Positions 26,792-35,363 of a stretch of DNA of 64,000 nt are shown here, piece by piece. The stretch's first letter is position 1. Every line of letters begins with the position of its first letter. Source of the DNA: Thalassomonas sp. RHCl1. Its GTDB lineage: Bacteria > Pseudomonadota > Gammaproteobacteria > Enterobacterales > Alteromonadaceae. The position numbers were made by a program, and so were the translations under genes. The notes beneath the pieces are model-generated. The model was not told where the DNA came from and made no database searches. It worked only from the letters and a program-made list of their open reading frames with translations. Where the stretch lies: NCBI RefSeq assembly GCF_947387555.1, contig NZ_CANDNZ010000002.1, positions 124,001-188,000 of the forward strand, given 5' to 3'.

Positions 26792-27967
26792 TTATTCCTC
26801 AAACACATGCAATTTGCCGTCGAGGTCGCCGACAAATACCTGGCCATGCTTGATCGCCGGGCTTGAATGCACGCCGCCGTTGATATAGCTGTTATTAAGA
26901 TATTGTGGCTGATAGCGCCATTTTACTTCACCGCTGTTGCTGTCAATTGCCGCAAAGCCTCGGCTGATGGGTTGCCAGTAGTCATCGGTACCGGCAGAGC
27001 CGATATAAACGGTATCGTCGGTGACGGCGGGTTTGCCCCAGCTCCAGCCGGATAAGGGGGCCGTCCACAGTAGCTCCCCGGTTTCACTGTCAAACTTATA
27101 GAATTTAAGCGAGTCGGAGCTGGCGATAAAGAATGTTCCGTGCTCTGATCCCGGGGTTGCCGTTGATTCAACCCAGGAGCCGCCTTCATAGGTGTAATCC
27201 CAAACTTTTTCCCCGGTTTTTTTGTCCAGGGCATACAGTTGGCTGTCCCGATTGCCGACGATAACCTTATCGTCAATAACGCTCGGGGCTGAAACAAACC
27301 TGAAGTCGTAATTTTCCAGGTTGGCGGCAAATTGCCATACCTGCTGGCCGCTTTTGCGGTTAACGGCGTAAACATGCCCATCCCAGCTGGTGATATAGAC
27401 CAGGTTGCCGGCAACGGTGGGGGTAGCGCGGATCCTGTCTTTGGCGCTGAAGGTCCAGATGACTTTTCCCTGATGCATATTAATGGCAAAAAGCTCGCCG
27501 GTGGCGCTGCCGACATAGAGGTATTTTCCTTTAATCACCGGCGATGATTTGGCCCAGTCAAAATCCCAGGGGGCATGGCCTGCGGGGCCGTTGCGCTGCT
27601 TATCGCCATCGCCGAGATCTATCTTCCATAATTCCTCGCCGGTACGAGCATTTAAGGCATAAAGATAACCGTCGTCACTGGTAAAATAGAGTTTTTTGCG
27701 TTTAAAAGCCGGTGTCGAGCGGACTATGCCGCCGGTGGCTTTTTTCCACTTTAATTGCCGGCTGTTGATATCAACGGCATATAAAAAACCGTCATCGCTG
27801 CCAAAGTAGGCGGTATTATGCCTGACCTTGATATCGGTCCAGATAGGCCCGCCTGTGGCGAATGACCATAAATGATCGCCGCTTTTGGCATAGCTGGTAT
27901 TGGGGTGAATAAAATAGCTGGCCATCAGTATGACCAGGATAAGTTTTAGCAGAGATATTATCTTCAT
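26792..27967 (-). CDS. Exported PQQ-type beta-propeller repeat protein (BamB-like)
   Basis: 391 residues with a signal peptide (LLKLILVILMASYFIHPNTSYA). The mature protein is a series of propeller blades with the PQQ-repeat signature: GSDDGFLYAVD, TSDDGYLYALNARTGEELWK, GSATGELFAINMHQGKVIW, TSWDGHVYAVNRKSGQQVW, NRDSQLYALDKKTGEKVWD. No lipobox, so it is not BamB itself. It may be a scaffold or binding protein in the periplasm; no PQQ-dehydrogenase catalytic domain is present. Upstream lies a 10-bp-phased CTTAAG array next to a ToxR-like regulator gene, suggesting direct control. Confidence 0.8.
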   Translation of the reverse strand: MKIISLLKLILVILMASYFIHPNTSYAKSGDHLWSFATGGPIWTDIKVRHNTAYFGSDDGFLYAVDINSRQLKWKKATGGIVRSTPAFKRKKLYFTSDDGYLYALNARTGEELWKIDLGDGDKQRNGPAGHAPWDFDWAKSSPVIKGKYLYVGSATGELFAINMHQGKVIWTFSAKDRIRATPTVAGNLVYITSWDGHVYAVNRKSGQQVWQFAANLENYDFRFVSAPSVIDDKVIVGNRDSQLYALDKKTGEKVWDYTYEGGSWVESTATPGSEHGTFFIASSDSLKFYKFDSETGELLWTAPLSGWSWGKPAVTDDTVYIGSAGTDDYWQPISRGFAAIDSNSGEVKWRYQPQYLNNSYINGGVHSSPAIKHGQVFVGDLDGKLHVFEE

Positions 27968-28310
27968 TCGTGCTTCCTTTACGTTATTAATCTGATTAAG
28001 TCATTTTTGGGCTTTATCAACCGGGTTAACTTGCTGGCTTGGCTCACAAGTTTCAGCCCGGTAAAAGTAAAGGCTGCAAGGCTTTTTTGTCCTGAATCGG
28101 TTCTTAAGAAGTCTTAAGATACCTTAAGTACTTGTTATTTATTGATAATAAATGGTTGTTGAAAAGGGCTTAAGACAAAACCAAGTTGTTTCAAAGAAAG
28201 AGATTTGCGGGATTTTGTGTACCTTTGGCTGAAACCGGCGGCTATTTTTTCCTTAGATAGCAAATGAACTGATGCTTGTTGTCTAAGGAAAAATCACTTT
28301 TGAGATTAAG
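27968..28310. other. intergenic region with phased repeat array
   Basis: About 340 nt between the end of the ToxR-like regulator gene and the start of the beta-propeller gene, both on the minus strand. Holds the CTTAAG array described separately; the beta-propeller promoter must be here. Confidence 0.5.
28103..28174. promoter_or_regulatory. 10-bp-phased CTTAAG direct repeats (probable regulator binding array)
   Basis: CTTAAG occurs at 28103, 28113 and 28123, exactly 10 bp apart, with a fourth copy at 28169. Three hexamers on one face of the helix are typical of OmpR/PhoB-type winged-helix binding sites. The array lies about 136-205 nt upstream of the beta-propeller gene and directly behind the gene for a ToxR/CadC-like regulator. 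The link to that regulator is inferred. Confidence 0.55.
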
Positions 28311-29870
28311 TTAAAGGCCGATTTGCGCCAATAATTGTTGAAATTGTGGCTGGTGGCGAATGGCGTCGTATTTAGGATCAACGTTTAGCCATAAAACTTG
28401 GTACTGGCGTTTATTAACCGCTTGTTGCAGTAATTCCAGTGCCCGGGCATGGTCACCTGCACTGATGGCGTAACGGGCCAGGGAAAGGGGAGGGGTATAC
28501 TGTCCCAGGTTATATTGCAGCTTATCTTCAAAGGCTAACCAGTGATATAAGCCGGACAGGCCAAAAGTTGTGAACTGCTGGCGTTGCTCCATGATGGTGC
28601 TGTTTTTATAACCGGCCCTGGCCATTAGCCAGAATAACTGCTCTGCGGCTGCTTGCTCTTGCCCCTGCAGTTCATATATCGCCTGTAAAGAGACATGGTG
28701 CTCGAAACTCTCTTGCTGGAAAGGGCTAAGTTTTATCAGCTCCTGATAACCTTTTTCATAGTCCCTGGCCATGGTATAGATCCAGGCTATTGCGGGCCTT
28801 GAGTAGGCTTTGGGGTTTGCCGCGATATATTGCTGGCTATACTGGCGCGCAAGCGTGTATTTTCCTTGTGAAAGCAAGAACTGGGCGTAGAGATGATCTG
28901 CTTCTCCTTCGCCGGCTGCTTCTTGATAGTGGTGCTGTGCCCGGGGAAAGTCCCATGCCTGCCAAAAGCTCATATTGGCCTGCGTTAAATGCGCGGCTTT
29001 GTTGGCGGCATCGAGCTCAAGCGCATTGTTAATCAAGCTTTGGGCTTCCCGGTAAAGCTTTTCTTTTTTATCTTGCTGAAACTGCTGGTATTTTAGTTCG
29101 CCGAGCAGGGCGTAGGCCGGGGAAAATCCGGGTTCCAGGGTGATGGCATGTTGCAACAACTGTGTTGCCCTGGCCCGATAAATCGGCTGCGGGTTGTCAC
29201 TAAAGAGCAGATAGCGTGCTTTTTGGTAGTCATCCCTGATACTCGCGGGTACGGGAGCGCTATTTCCTGTATTGTCTGGGTTATTGGTGTCGCCGGGGAA
29301 AAGTAAAGGTTGCTTGCCTGGCATATAAGCCAGTGCCAGGAATAATATCGGTATCAATAGCGCTGTTGACAGCCAAAAAGCACTTTGCCCTTTCTTAAGG
29401 GGGAAAATAGTGCGGCTGTTTTCAGCTACGGTATGCTTGCTTGACTGTGATGGGGCGGACGCCTTGCCTGGGGAAGTAATTTCTCCGATCAGGTTTGTGT
29501 TTGATGCTTGTTTTTCGGCTGTTTCTTTGCTGTTTTTCGGGCTTTTATCCGGCTGTACCAGAAATTTATAGCCAACCCCGGGGATGGTTTTTATATAGCT
29601 GGGGTTACGGGAATTATCACCTAATGCCTTGCGCAGGTGGGCAATGCAAACATAAAGGGCATCTTCGGTGACCACACGTTTGTTCCATACCTGTTGCAGC
29701 AGTTCACTTTTAGTGAGGTCTTCCCCGGGCCGGGAAGCTAAAAATGCTAGTAATTGGCTTTGTTTGTTTTCCAGTTGTACCCGGGTGTTTTCGCGACTAA
29801 GCACATTATTGTTTATATTTAAGCTCCAGTCGGCAATGCTAATGTGAGCCGGATCCGTGTGCACTGACAT
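28311..29870 (-). CDS. ToxR/CadC-like membrane transcription regulator with TPR-like periplasmic domain
   Basis: 519 residues. N-terminal OmpR/PhoB-type winged helix (about 10-105: NKQSQLLAFLASRPGEDLTK, SELLQQVWNKRVVTEDALYV, IAHLRKALGD, SYIKTIPGVGYKF). Then a polar linker, one membrane segment (FWLSTALLIPILFLALAYMPG, about 167-187), and a periplasmic part with tetratricopeptide-like helices (ATQLLQHAITLEPGFSPAYA, ALELDAANKAAHLTQANMSF). This is a one-component membrane regulator that senses a periplasmic signal and binds DNA. The next gene on the same strand is the exported beta-propeller, whose upstream region has a phased repeat array. Signal unknown. Confidence 0.85.
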   Translation of the reverse strand: MSVHTDPAHISIADWSLNINNNVLSRENTRVQLENKQSQLLAFLASRPGEDLTKSELLQQVWNKRVVTEDALYVCIAHLRKALGDNSRNPSYIKTIPGVGYKFLVQPDKSPKNSKETAEKQASNTNLIGEITSPGKASAPSQSSKHTVAENSRTIFPLKKGQSAFWLSTALLIPILFLALAYMPGKQPLLFPGDTNNPDNTGNSAPVPASIRDDYQKARYLLFSDNPQPIYRARATQLLQHAITLEPGFSPAYALLGELKYQQFQQDKKEKLYREAQSLINNALELDAANKAAHLTQANMSFWQAWDFPRAQHHYQEAAGEGEADHLYAQFLLSQGKYTLARQYSQQYIAANPKAYSRPAIAWIYTMARDYEKGYQELIKLSPFQQESFEHHVSLQAIYELQGQEQAAAEQLFWLMARAGYKNSTIMEQRQQFTTFGLSGLYHWLAFEDKLQYNLGQYTPPLSLARYAISAGDHARALELLQQAVNKRQYQVLWLNVDPKYDAIRHQPQFQQLLAQIGL

Positions 29871-30167
29871 ATTAACCTGTTATTTAGTATGAGAAGTGAG
29901 TATCAAAAATGAGCATAAAAATTAGCTGACATAATCCATAAATTTCAGCAAGCTCCCGGATAGTTCAAGCCGATAGCATAAACACCTTTTTAATATTAGC
30001 CAAGCCTGGGGCCTGTTTATCTTTGGGCGTGAATTATCTTTTTGGCTATTTTTACACCTATCCGCGTTAGAAAAATGTCATGTAGAATAACTACACGTCC
30101 ATTTTTCTGCCTTGATATGTGCAAAAACCGCTCAAAAATCTTAATCCCCTCAAAAGATAAACAGGCC

Positions 30168-32057
30168 CTAGCGGGTATAGATTTTTTTAAGCTGGTGCCA
30201 TGCCTGGGACCAGCTTTCGGTCAGCTCCAGTTTTATCCGGGCATAATTAGGGGTCGCCTGCAGTACCTTGCCATGAAAAAACAGCCGATTATTTTCCTGG
30301 CGGTAGCACAGGTTGATGTTCTGATTGTTTGATAAGGAATTTACCGGTTGCTCAAACTGTATCTTAATGCCGGTGGCGGAAACATCCTTTAACCGGCATT
30401 CAGGGCCGTTGTGTTTAGGATCCAGCTGCAGTTCCACCATGTCGGTATCGCTGTAATATCTTGGCGTTGTCCGCCGGTCAAGTGTGCAATATCCCATGGT
30501 ATGGGAATTAAAAAAGCCAAGCAGGCCATTGGTGGTACTGAGCAGGATAAAATCGGCGATATTATATTTTTCCCCCGGTAGCAGCACTTGTATGCACAGC
30601 ATGATGATAAAGGTTGTTGCAGCTAATAATAGCCCCTGTATGAATGAAGCCCGGTATAAGGACTGTTGGCAAAGCTGTTTATCACGGCTTACAGGTAAAG
30701 TATCAAAGCGGTAACAGACAAAAAGTGTGATCAATAGCGGTATCACCGGCCAGAGCAGGTATTCCCAGGGGGAATGGGACGGGGAGAACGAATTCAGTCT
30801 CGACAGGTAATCTGCGAAAAATAAAGCGCCGGTGATAGATAAATAGGTCACCAGGGAGGTGCTCAAGTAAACCTTCCACGGACGAGCCAGGTTTTTTTTA
30901 TAATGGCTGGATAAGTCAATTTCTTGCCAGAGTTGATGGTGTTTCAGCAGATGCCGGGCGTAATAAGCAGTAAATAAGGCGGTGCTTAAGGTGAAGATGC
31001 CGGATAAAAACCAGTAACCCATGGCACTTACCGGGGTGAGCTGATCAAAGGTACCCGGTTGAAACTGGCCGGGAAGCAAGGTTTTTAAGGCGAAAAAGCC
31101 CAGGCAAGCCCCCGTGAGTACAATAAGCAGCCGCCAGGTGTGGAGGACTAACTGGTTCATTTGATCAAAACGGGGATGGCTTTCTTTGATGATTTCAAAA
31201 CCTAATTCTTCGATAAGGGCTCTGCTTTGTTTTGGATTGAGTTGCCGGTGAAGCAAACCACAGGTGATCAGGGCATAAATATGTTTGAGTTGTTTAACTA
31301 CCCTGATTTTGAGATCGGAAAAATCATTGATGTCATTTTGCTGTAAATTCTCCAGCTCCCGGGTAATTTCCTTGTGCTGTGCTTTGATTTTTGCCAGGGG
31401 GAAAGCACTGAAGCTTTTGTCCTGGGAAAATAACAGCTGCCATTTTTCTTTATTGATTTCCTGGTAAAGGTATTGGTATCTGAGCCAAATTCTCGGGAAA
31501 TTCAGTACCATGCCCATTTGGCTGTTATTAAAAAACGACTCTTTGAACAGGGCTTTTTCGGCGGGGGAGGCTACCGAATATAATAAAGGTAATTTGATCG
31601 GGTTATCGTTGAGTAGGGCAAACAGGTCGCGGGCATATCCTGGGATGCGGGCCCGGGAGTGTAAAAAGCGCTTGGTATTGTCCAGCAAGTCTTTGAGCAG
31701 GGGCAGGTTAGGCAGCAGGGTGCTGATAATAATGGCCACAACAATATTTTTAATCACCGGATGGCTTTGGGGTAAATCAAGCAGCATTAACGCCAGGGGA
31801 TCCCATACCTCTCTGAACAGGCTGTATAGCAGGATTAATATCAGGATATAGATCAGGTTATATAGCTGGTATCTGCGGTTACCGGAAAGCACCTTGGGAG
31901 AGAATTTCTCCATGTCTATCAGGGTTTCAATGGTATAAAACTGCTGGTTGTCCTGCTCCAGCCGGTAATGGGGGAAATTGAAAGAGCTCAGGCCATACAC
32001 CAGTATGATGGCCAGCGCGGCGATGAGAGAAATGAGGTTGGGGGTTAGTTCGAACAT
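30168..32057 (-). CDS. Large membrane protein with C-terminal PilZ domain
   Basis: About 629 residues from ATG 32057; a GTG at 32087 in the same frame is possible. N-terminal membrane segment, more segments at about 70-140, a cytoplasmic helical region, then a cluster of about six segments in the second half. The last 100 residues are a PilZ domain with RRTTPR and DVSATG, the c-di-GMP-binding RxxxR and (D/N)xSxxG motifs. So it probably responds to c-di-GMP at the inner membrane. No gene partner is adjacent. Several GGDEF/EAL proteins are encoded further along the window. Confidence 0.75.
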   Translation of the reverse strand: MFELTPNLISLIAALAIILVYGLSSFNFPHYRLEQDNQQFYTIETLIDMEKFSPKVLSGNRRYQLYNLIYILILILLYSLFREVWDPLALMLLDLPQSHPVIKNIVVAIIISTLLPNLPLLKDLLDNTKRFLHSRARIPGYARDLFALLNDNPIKLPLLYSVASPAEKALFKESFFNNSQMGMVLNFPRIWLRYQYLYQEINKEKWQLLFSQDKSFSAFPLAKIKAQHKEITRELENLQQNDINDFSDLKIRVVKQLKHIYALITCGLLHRQLNPKQSRALIEELGFEIIKESHPRFDQMNQLVLHTWRLLIVLTGACLGFFALKTLLPGQFQPGTFDQLTPVSAMGYWFLSGIFTLSTALFTAYYARHLLKHHQLWQEIDLSSHYKKNLARPWKVYLSTSLVTYLSITGALFFADYLSRLNSFSPSHSPWEYLLWPVIPLLITLFVCYRFDTLPVSRDKQLCQQSLYRASFIQGLLLAATTFIIMLCIQVLLPGEKYNIADFILLSTTNGLLGFFNSHTMGYCTLDRRTTPRYYSDTDMVELQLDPKHNGPECRLKDVSATGIKIQFEQPVNSLSNNQNINLCYRQENNRLFFHGKVLQATPNYARIKLELTESWSQAWHQLKKIYTR

Positions 32058-32448
32058 CCAGCATGATCCATTTTTCTTCCCTTGCACTTTAGTCTAGCAT
32101 AAAGCCTGCATTCTTATGGTAAACGGCTGGTTTGTTATGCTGCGCTTGGTTGGTATTAGATGTCTGTGGTTGATTGCAGCGAGTAGCAGGGTAAAGCTAG
32201 TATGAGGCAAGCCGGGGTTTAGTGCAGATGGTTTTAGTGAAATAGTCTTATCCGTATTCTTGATGCAAGAGGTGAACTTCATTCCCGAGAATTCAGATAC
32301 AAGCTCGCTTCACAGCTGGTGAAGTATGCCCTGGCGACTTTGACCATTGAATTATCTTTCAGGCCTCTTAGAAAAGGCCTGCAGTTCCAATCACCCTAGT
32401 TTAAGGGGAAGTATGCCTTCAATATATTTACCCCGGTACTTGGCCGGA
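32058..32448. other. intergenic region
   Basis: About 390 nt between two minus-strand genes. No supported gene, repeat or RNA; short frames on both strands look like chance. Confidence 0.4.
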
Positions 32449-32892
32449 TCAGACAACATCATATTCAGGCTTATCTTTGATGATCTCGGCAACTTTAGGC
32501 TCAGGGTGGGCGCTGTAAAAGACCTGATCTTTGACATTGAGTGCGGTGATATAATCGATAAAGGCAGCTTGATTTTGTTCTATCGGGATAAGGTCTTGCG
32601 GTACCAGTACATAACTTAGCAGCGCATTGAGCACATCACAGTGATGATTGATCACCTTGTGCAGATAGTCGATAAAGTCACCGTCATAGGTGGTGCAGAC
32701 CTGTAATTTCGCGTTATGGTCGAGAAAAAGAAAAGGGGAATAGTCCAGTTTACCACTTTCCTGACAGCTATCCGGGGTCAGATATTTAAAAACCTGGCGT
32801 AAGTTGACAGCATTTTTCCTTATCGGTGGTTTGACTTCAAATATAAGGTTGAGGGTGTTTTGTGAGGGTCTGAAATTGTTAAATACGTCCAT
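32449..32892 (-). CDS. Hypothetical protein (147 aa)
   Basis: Not recognised. Soluble, no signal peptide. The N-terminal half is mixed (NLIFEVKPPIRKNAVNLRQV, YSPFLFLDHNAKLQVCTTYD), the middle is helical (FIDYLHKVINHHCDVLNALL) with adjacent His residues. The C-terminal end is polar. The pattern 'YSPFLFLDHNAKLQVCTTYDGDF' was not matched to any family I know. The gene is isolated. A GGTAAAC stands before the ATG, which is only a fair SD. Confidence 0.6.
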   Translation of the reverse strand: MDVFNNFRPSQNTLNLIFEVKPPIRKNAVNLRQVFKYLTPDSCQESGKLDYSPFLFLDHNAKLQVCTTYDGDFIDYLHKVINHHCDVLNALLSYVLVPQDLIPIEQNQAAFIDYITALNVKDQVFYSAHPEPKVAEIIKDKPEYDVV

Positions 32893-33181
32893 GTGTTTAC
32901 CTTATCAGTTTGTTTTTCTTGTTAATGCTAAAGACTGAAATTCCGGTTAACTTGCAATCGCGCTATGTTGTCCTTTGCTGCTAACTCGCTGTTTAGATTC
33001 AAAGGGGAGCGGCAAAAGCCCGAAATTTAAGCTCAATAACATCATAAGGACTTTTAATTTAAAATTAAATAACAATTTCGTCTATAAAAGAAGCATATTA
33101 AGCCATTAGCTTAGGTACAGGGAAGGGAGGGAAATCAGGGGACAGCTAAAGCGCGCCGGTGACTGGCGCGCAACTGATTGA

Positions 33182-33952
33182 TCAGCTTTTAGAAAATAAC
33201 TGTTTCAATAATTCGGTGCTTTGTTTTTTAGGATCCGTCCGTATGGCTATTTCTTCTGCTGCCAGATTATCAAAAATACTGCCTATGGCTTTTTGCTGCA
33301 CCAGGGAAAGTATCATGTCGGCATCGGCATCATTCATTTCGGGCACAAAAGGCAGATTGCGGTATTTGTTCATGATGTTTTCATAAAGTTCAAAAGCGCC
33401 GACACCGGATAAACTTTGTTTGATCACCGGGATCATGGCGGTACTGATAGGGACGGACATGGATTGTTCGAGATATCGGGTGGCGGAATCACTGCCGCCG
33501 CGATAGAGCTTTTTGATATCTTCGAGTTTAAGCTCGGCAATGGCATTTTTTAATATCGGCCCCGCCCCGGGAATAGCCTGCTCTGCCGCCTGGTTAAGGC
33601 GTGCCTCCAGTTCTTTGGGCAGTGCGCTCATGCCCACTTTGCTTAGGGCACTGGTGACGGTTTTCAGTGATGAAGGTAAGCTGATATGGCGCTCGGGATT
33701 GTTGTTAAAGGCGCCCGGTTGCTGTAATTCCCGAACCACGGTATCTGTGCCTACGCTCAGGGCCTGTTTTAATCCTTGTGAGATCTGTTCGTCGCTGAGA
33801 TTGGCGCCAACGGTTTTGTCTTTAATACCGTTGATGAGTTTTTTGGCGCTGTTCCACCAATCTTCTTCTGCTTGTGCCGGCATGCCCAATATCAATAAGA
33901 CTGACATTAGTGCAATAATATTTTTTTTGTTAATCCGGGAATCAGGCTTCAT
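33182..33952 (-). CDS. DUF4197 family exported protein
   Basis: 256 residues with a signal peptide (IIALMSVLLILGMPAQA). Matches DUF4197 along its length: GLKQALSVGTDTVVRELQ, GAFNNNPERHISLPSSL, AATRYL-like SATRYLEQSM, YENIMNKYRNLPFV, and the C-terminal block EEIAIRTDPKKQSTELLKQL. The family is widespread in gammaproteobacteria and has no known function; it acts in the periplasm by the signal peptide. Isolated gene. Confidence 0.85.
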   Translation of the reverse strand: MKPDSRINKKNIIALMSVLLILGMPAQAEEDWWNSAKKLINGIKDKTVGANLSDEQISQGLKQALSVGTDTVVRELQQPGAFNNNPERHISLPSSLKTVTSALSKVGMSALPKELEARLNQAAEQAIPGAGPILKNAIAELKLEDIKKLYRGGSDSATRYLEQSMSVPISTAMIPVIKQSLSGVGAFELYENIMNKYRNLPFVPEMNDADADMILSLVQQKAIGSIFDNLAAEEIAIRTDPKKQSTELLKQLFSKS

Positions 33953-34012
33953 ATAAACTACTCATGTTATTGATATGATTAATAGAATAGCAAATTATTC
34001 ACGAGTTACCAT

Positions 34013-34039
34013 AAAAAAAGCCGGCACAGTGCCGACTTA
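34013..34039 (-). terminator. rho-independent terminator after the OmpA-like gene
   Basis: AAGTCGGCAC-TG-TGCCGGCTT on the minus strand, followed by a run of seven T, 30 nt past the stop codon. Confidence 0.85.
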
Positions 34040-34067
34040 ATTCGTTTTTAAGCTGTTGAAGCGATTG

Positions 34068-35303
34068 TTATTTTCTCGAACGCTTCACTTCTGTGGTGAT
34101 CACTGCTTCCATACGGCGGTTTGCTGCATGGGCCTCCCGGCTATTGCCGGGGGTTTTCAGCCGGCTTTCGCCGTAACCTTTTGCGCTCACCCGGTTTGGA
34201 TTGATGTTAAACTCCCCGGTGAGGATTTTTGCCACCGCCCGGGCACGTTTTTCGGATAAGCGCTGGTTATATTTTTCATCCCCCAAGGCTGAAGTATGGC
34301 CGGCCAGCTCTACTTGGGTCTCGGGGTATTGCTTCATAAAGCGGGCCACTTTTTCTATTTCACTTAAGTAGCGAGTCTTGACCTCTGACTTATTGTTGTC
34401 AAATTGCACCAGCAATTCTATGGTGACGGTCTCATCCTGATATAGGGGGCAGCCCTTGCTGTTGACTTTTTCACCCCGAGGGGTTGTCGGGCAATTATCC
34501 AGGTTATTGGCAACCCCGTCGCCGTCGTTATCACCACAGCCTTTGTTATTAACCTTGCTGTTGGCAGGCGAATTGGGGCAAAGATCTATATTATCACTGA
34601 TACCGTCATTATCACTGTCCGGGCAGCCGGCGTTATCAACTCGGGCGCCTGGCGGGCTTGCGGGGCACAGATCGCGGCTATCAGGGATGCCGTCCCGGTC
34701 ACTGTCGACGGGTTTACTGATTTTAGGTTTGTTGGTATCAAAGAAATAGACCAGGCTTAGCCCCAGGGAAAAGTCGGTGTGATTTTCCTCCGGGGTAAAA
34801 TAGGCTTTGGTTTCGGCCTGCAGGGCAAAATTATCCTGAAAATAATGACGGTAACCGGCGCCGAGGTTGACGGCAACATCCCGGGCTTGCAGGTCCATCA
34901 TATTGATGCCGGTAACAAAATAAACATTCTTGGCATCGGGAAATATCAGACCATCAATGCCGAACATCCGGCCGTCCGGGCTTTTGCCGTTATTTTCAAC
35001 TTCCAGGCTCAGGTTACTCCAAAAGCCCCTGACTTCAAAGGTCGGGTTGACCCGATAGCCAAAATGCAGGCCGGCACCATAGCCGTGATCAATACTGGTA
35101 GTCGTGGGGTTGTCCACCTTTCTGTCATTATCAGTGGTAAGGTAGAGGCTATCAACGCCGAAATAGGCATTGCCCACCAGGACTTTGGCATCCGGGGTTT
35201 CCGCCAGGCTTGCCGGTGAAGAAAGCAGTAAAGAAAAACCGCATAAAACAGTGATTGAAGACCACAAGAATGTTGTGAATGTTTTCCAGGTTAAGTTTTT
35301 CAT
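34068..35303 (-). CDS. OmpA/OprF-like outer membrane protein with TSP3 repeats
   Basis: 411 residues with a signal peptide (ending SLAE near residue 35). Residues about 40-205 form an 8-stranded OmpA-type beta barrel (GYGAGLHFGYRVNPTFEVRG, NLGAGYRHYF, SLGLSLVYFF). About 210-290 is a calcium-binding TSP3 linker (DSDRDGIPDSRDLCPASP and three more). About 295-405 is an OmpA C-terminal peptidoglycan-binding domain (VQFDNNKSEV, AGHTSALGDEKYNQRLSEKR, VSAKGYGES). It ties the outer membrane to the cell wall. AsmA-like gene lies upstream on the same strand. Confidence 0.9.
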   Translation of the reverse strand: MKNLTWKTFTTFLWSSITVLCGFSLLLSSPASLAETPDAKVLVGNAYFGVDSLYLTTDNDRKVDNPTTTSIDHGYGAGLHFGYRVNPTFEVRGFWSNLSLEVENNGKSPDGRMFGIDGLIFPDAKNVYFVTGINMMDLQARDVAVNLGAGYRHYFQDNFALQAETKAYFTPEENHTDFSLGLSLVYFFDTNKPKISKPVDSDRDGIPDSRDLCPASPPGARVDNAGCPDSDNDGISDNIDLCPNSPANSKVNNKGCGDNDGDGVANNLDNCPTTPRGEKVNSKGCPLYQDETVTIELLVQFDNNKSEVKTRYLSEIEKVARFMKQYPETQVELAGHTSALGDEKYNQRLSEKRARAVAKILTGEFNINPNRVSAKGYGESRLKTPGNSREAHAANRRMEAVITTEVKRSRK

Positions 35304-35363
35304 GATTTAACTTTTTATTTATATTTTCAGTTGTTTGTGCGTTAACTATGAGTCAAAGACAGC

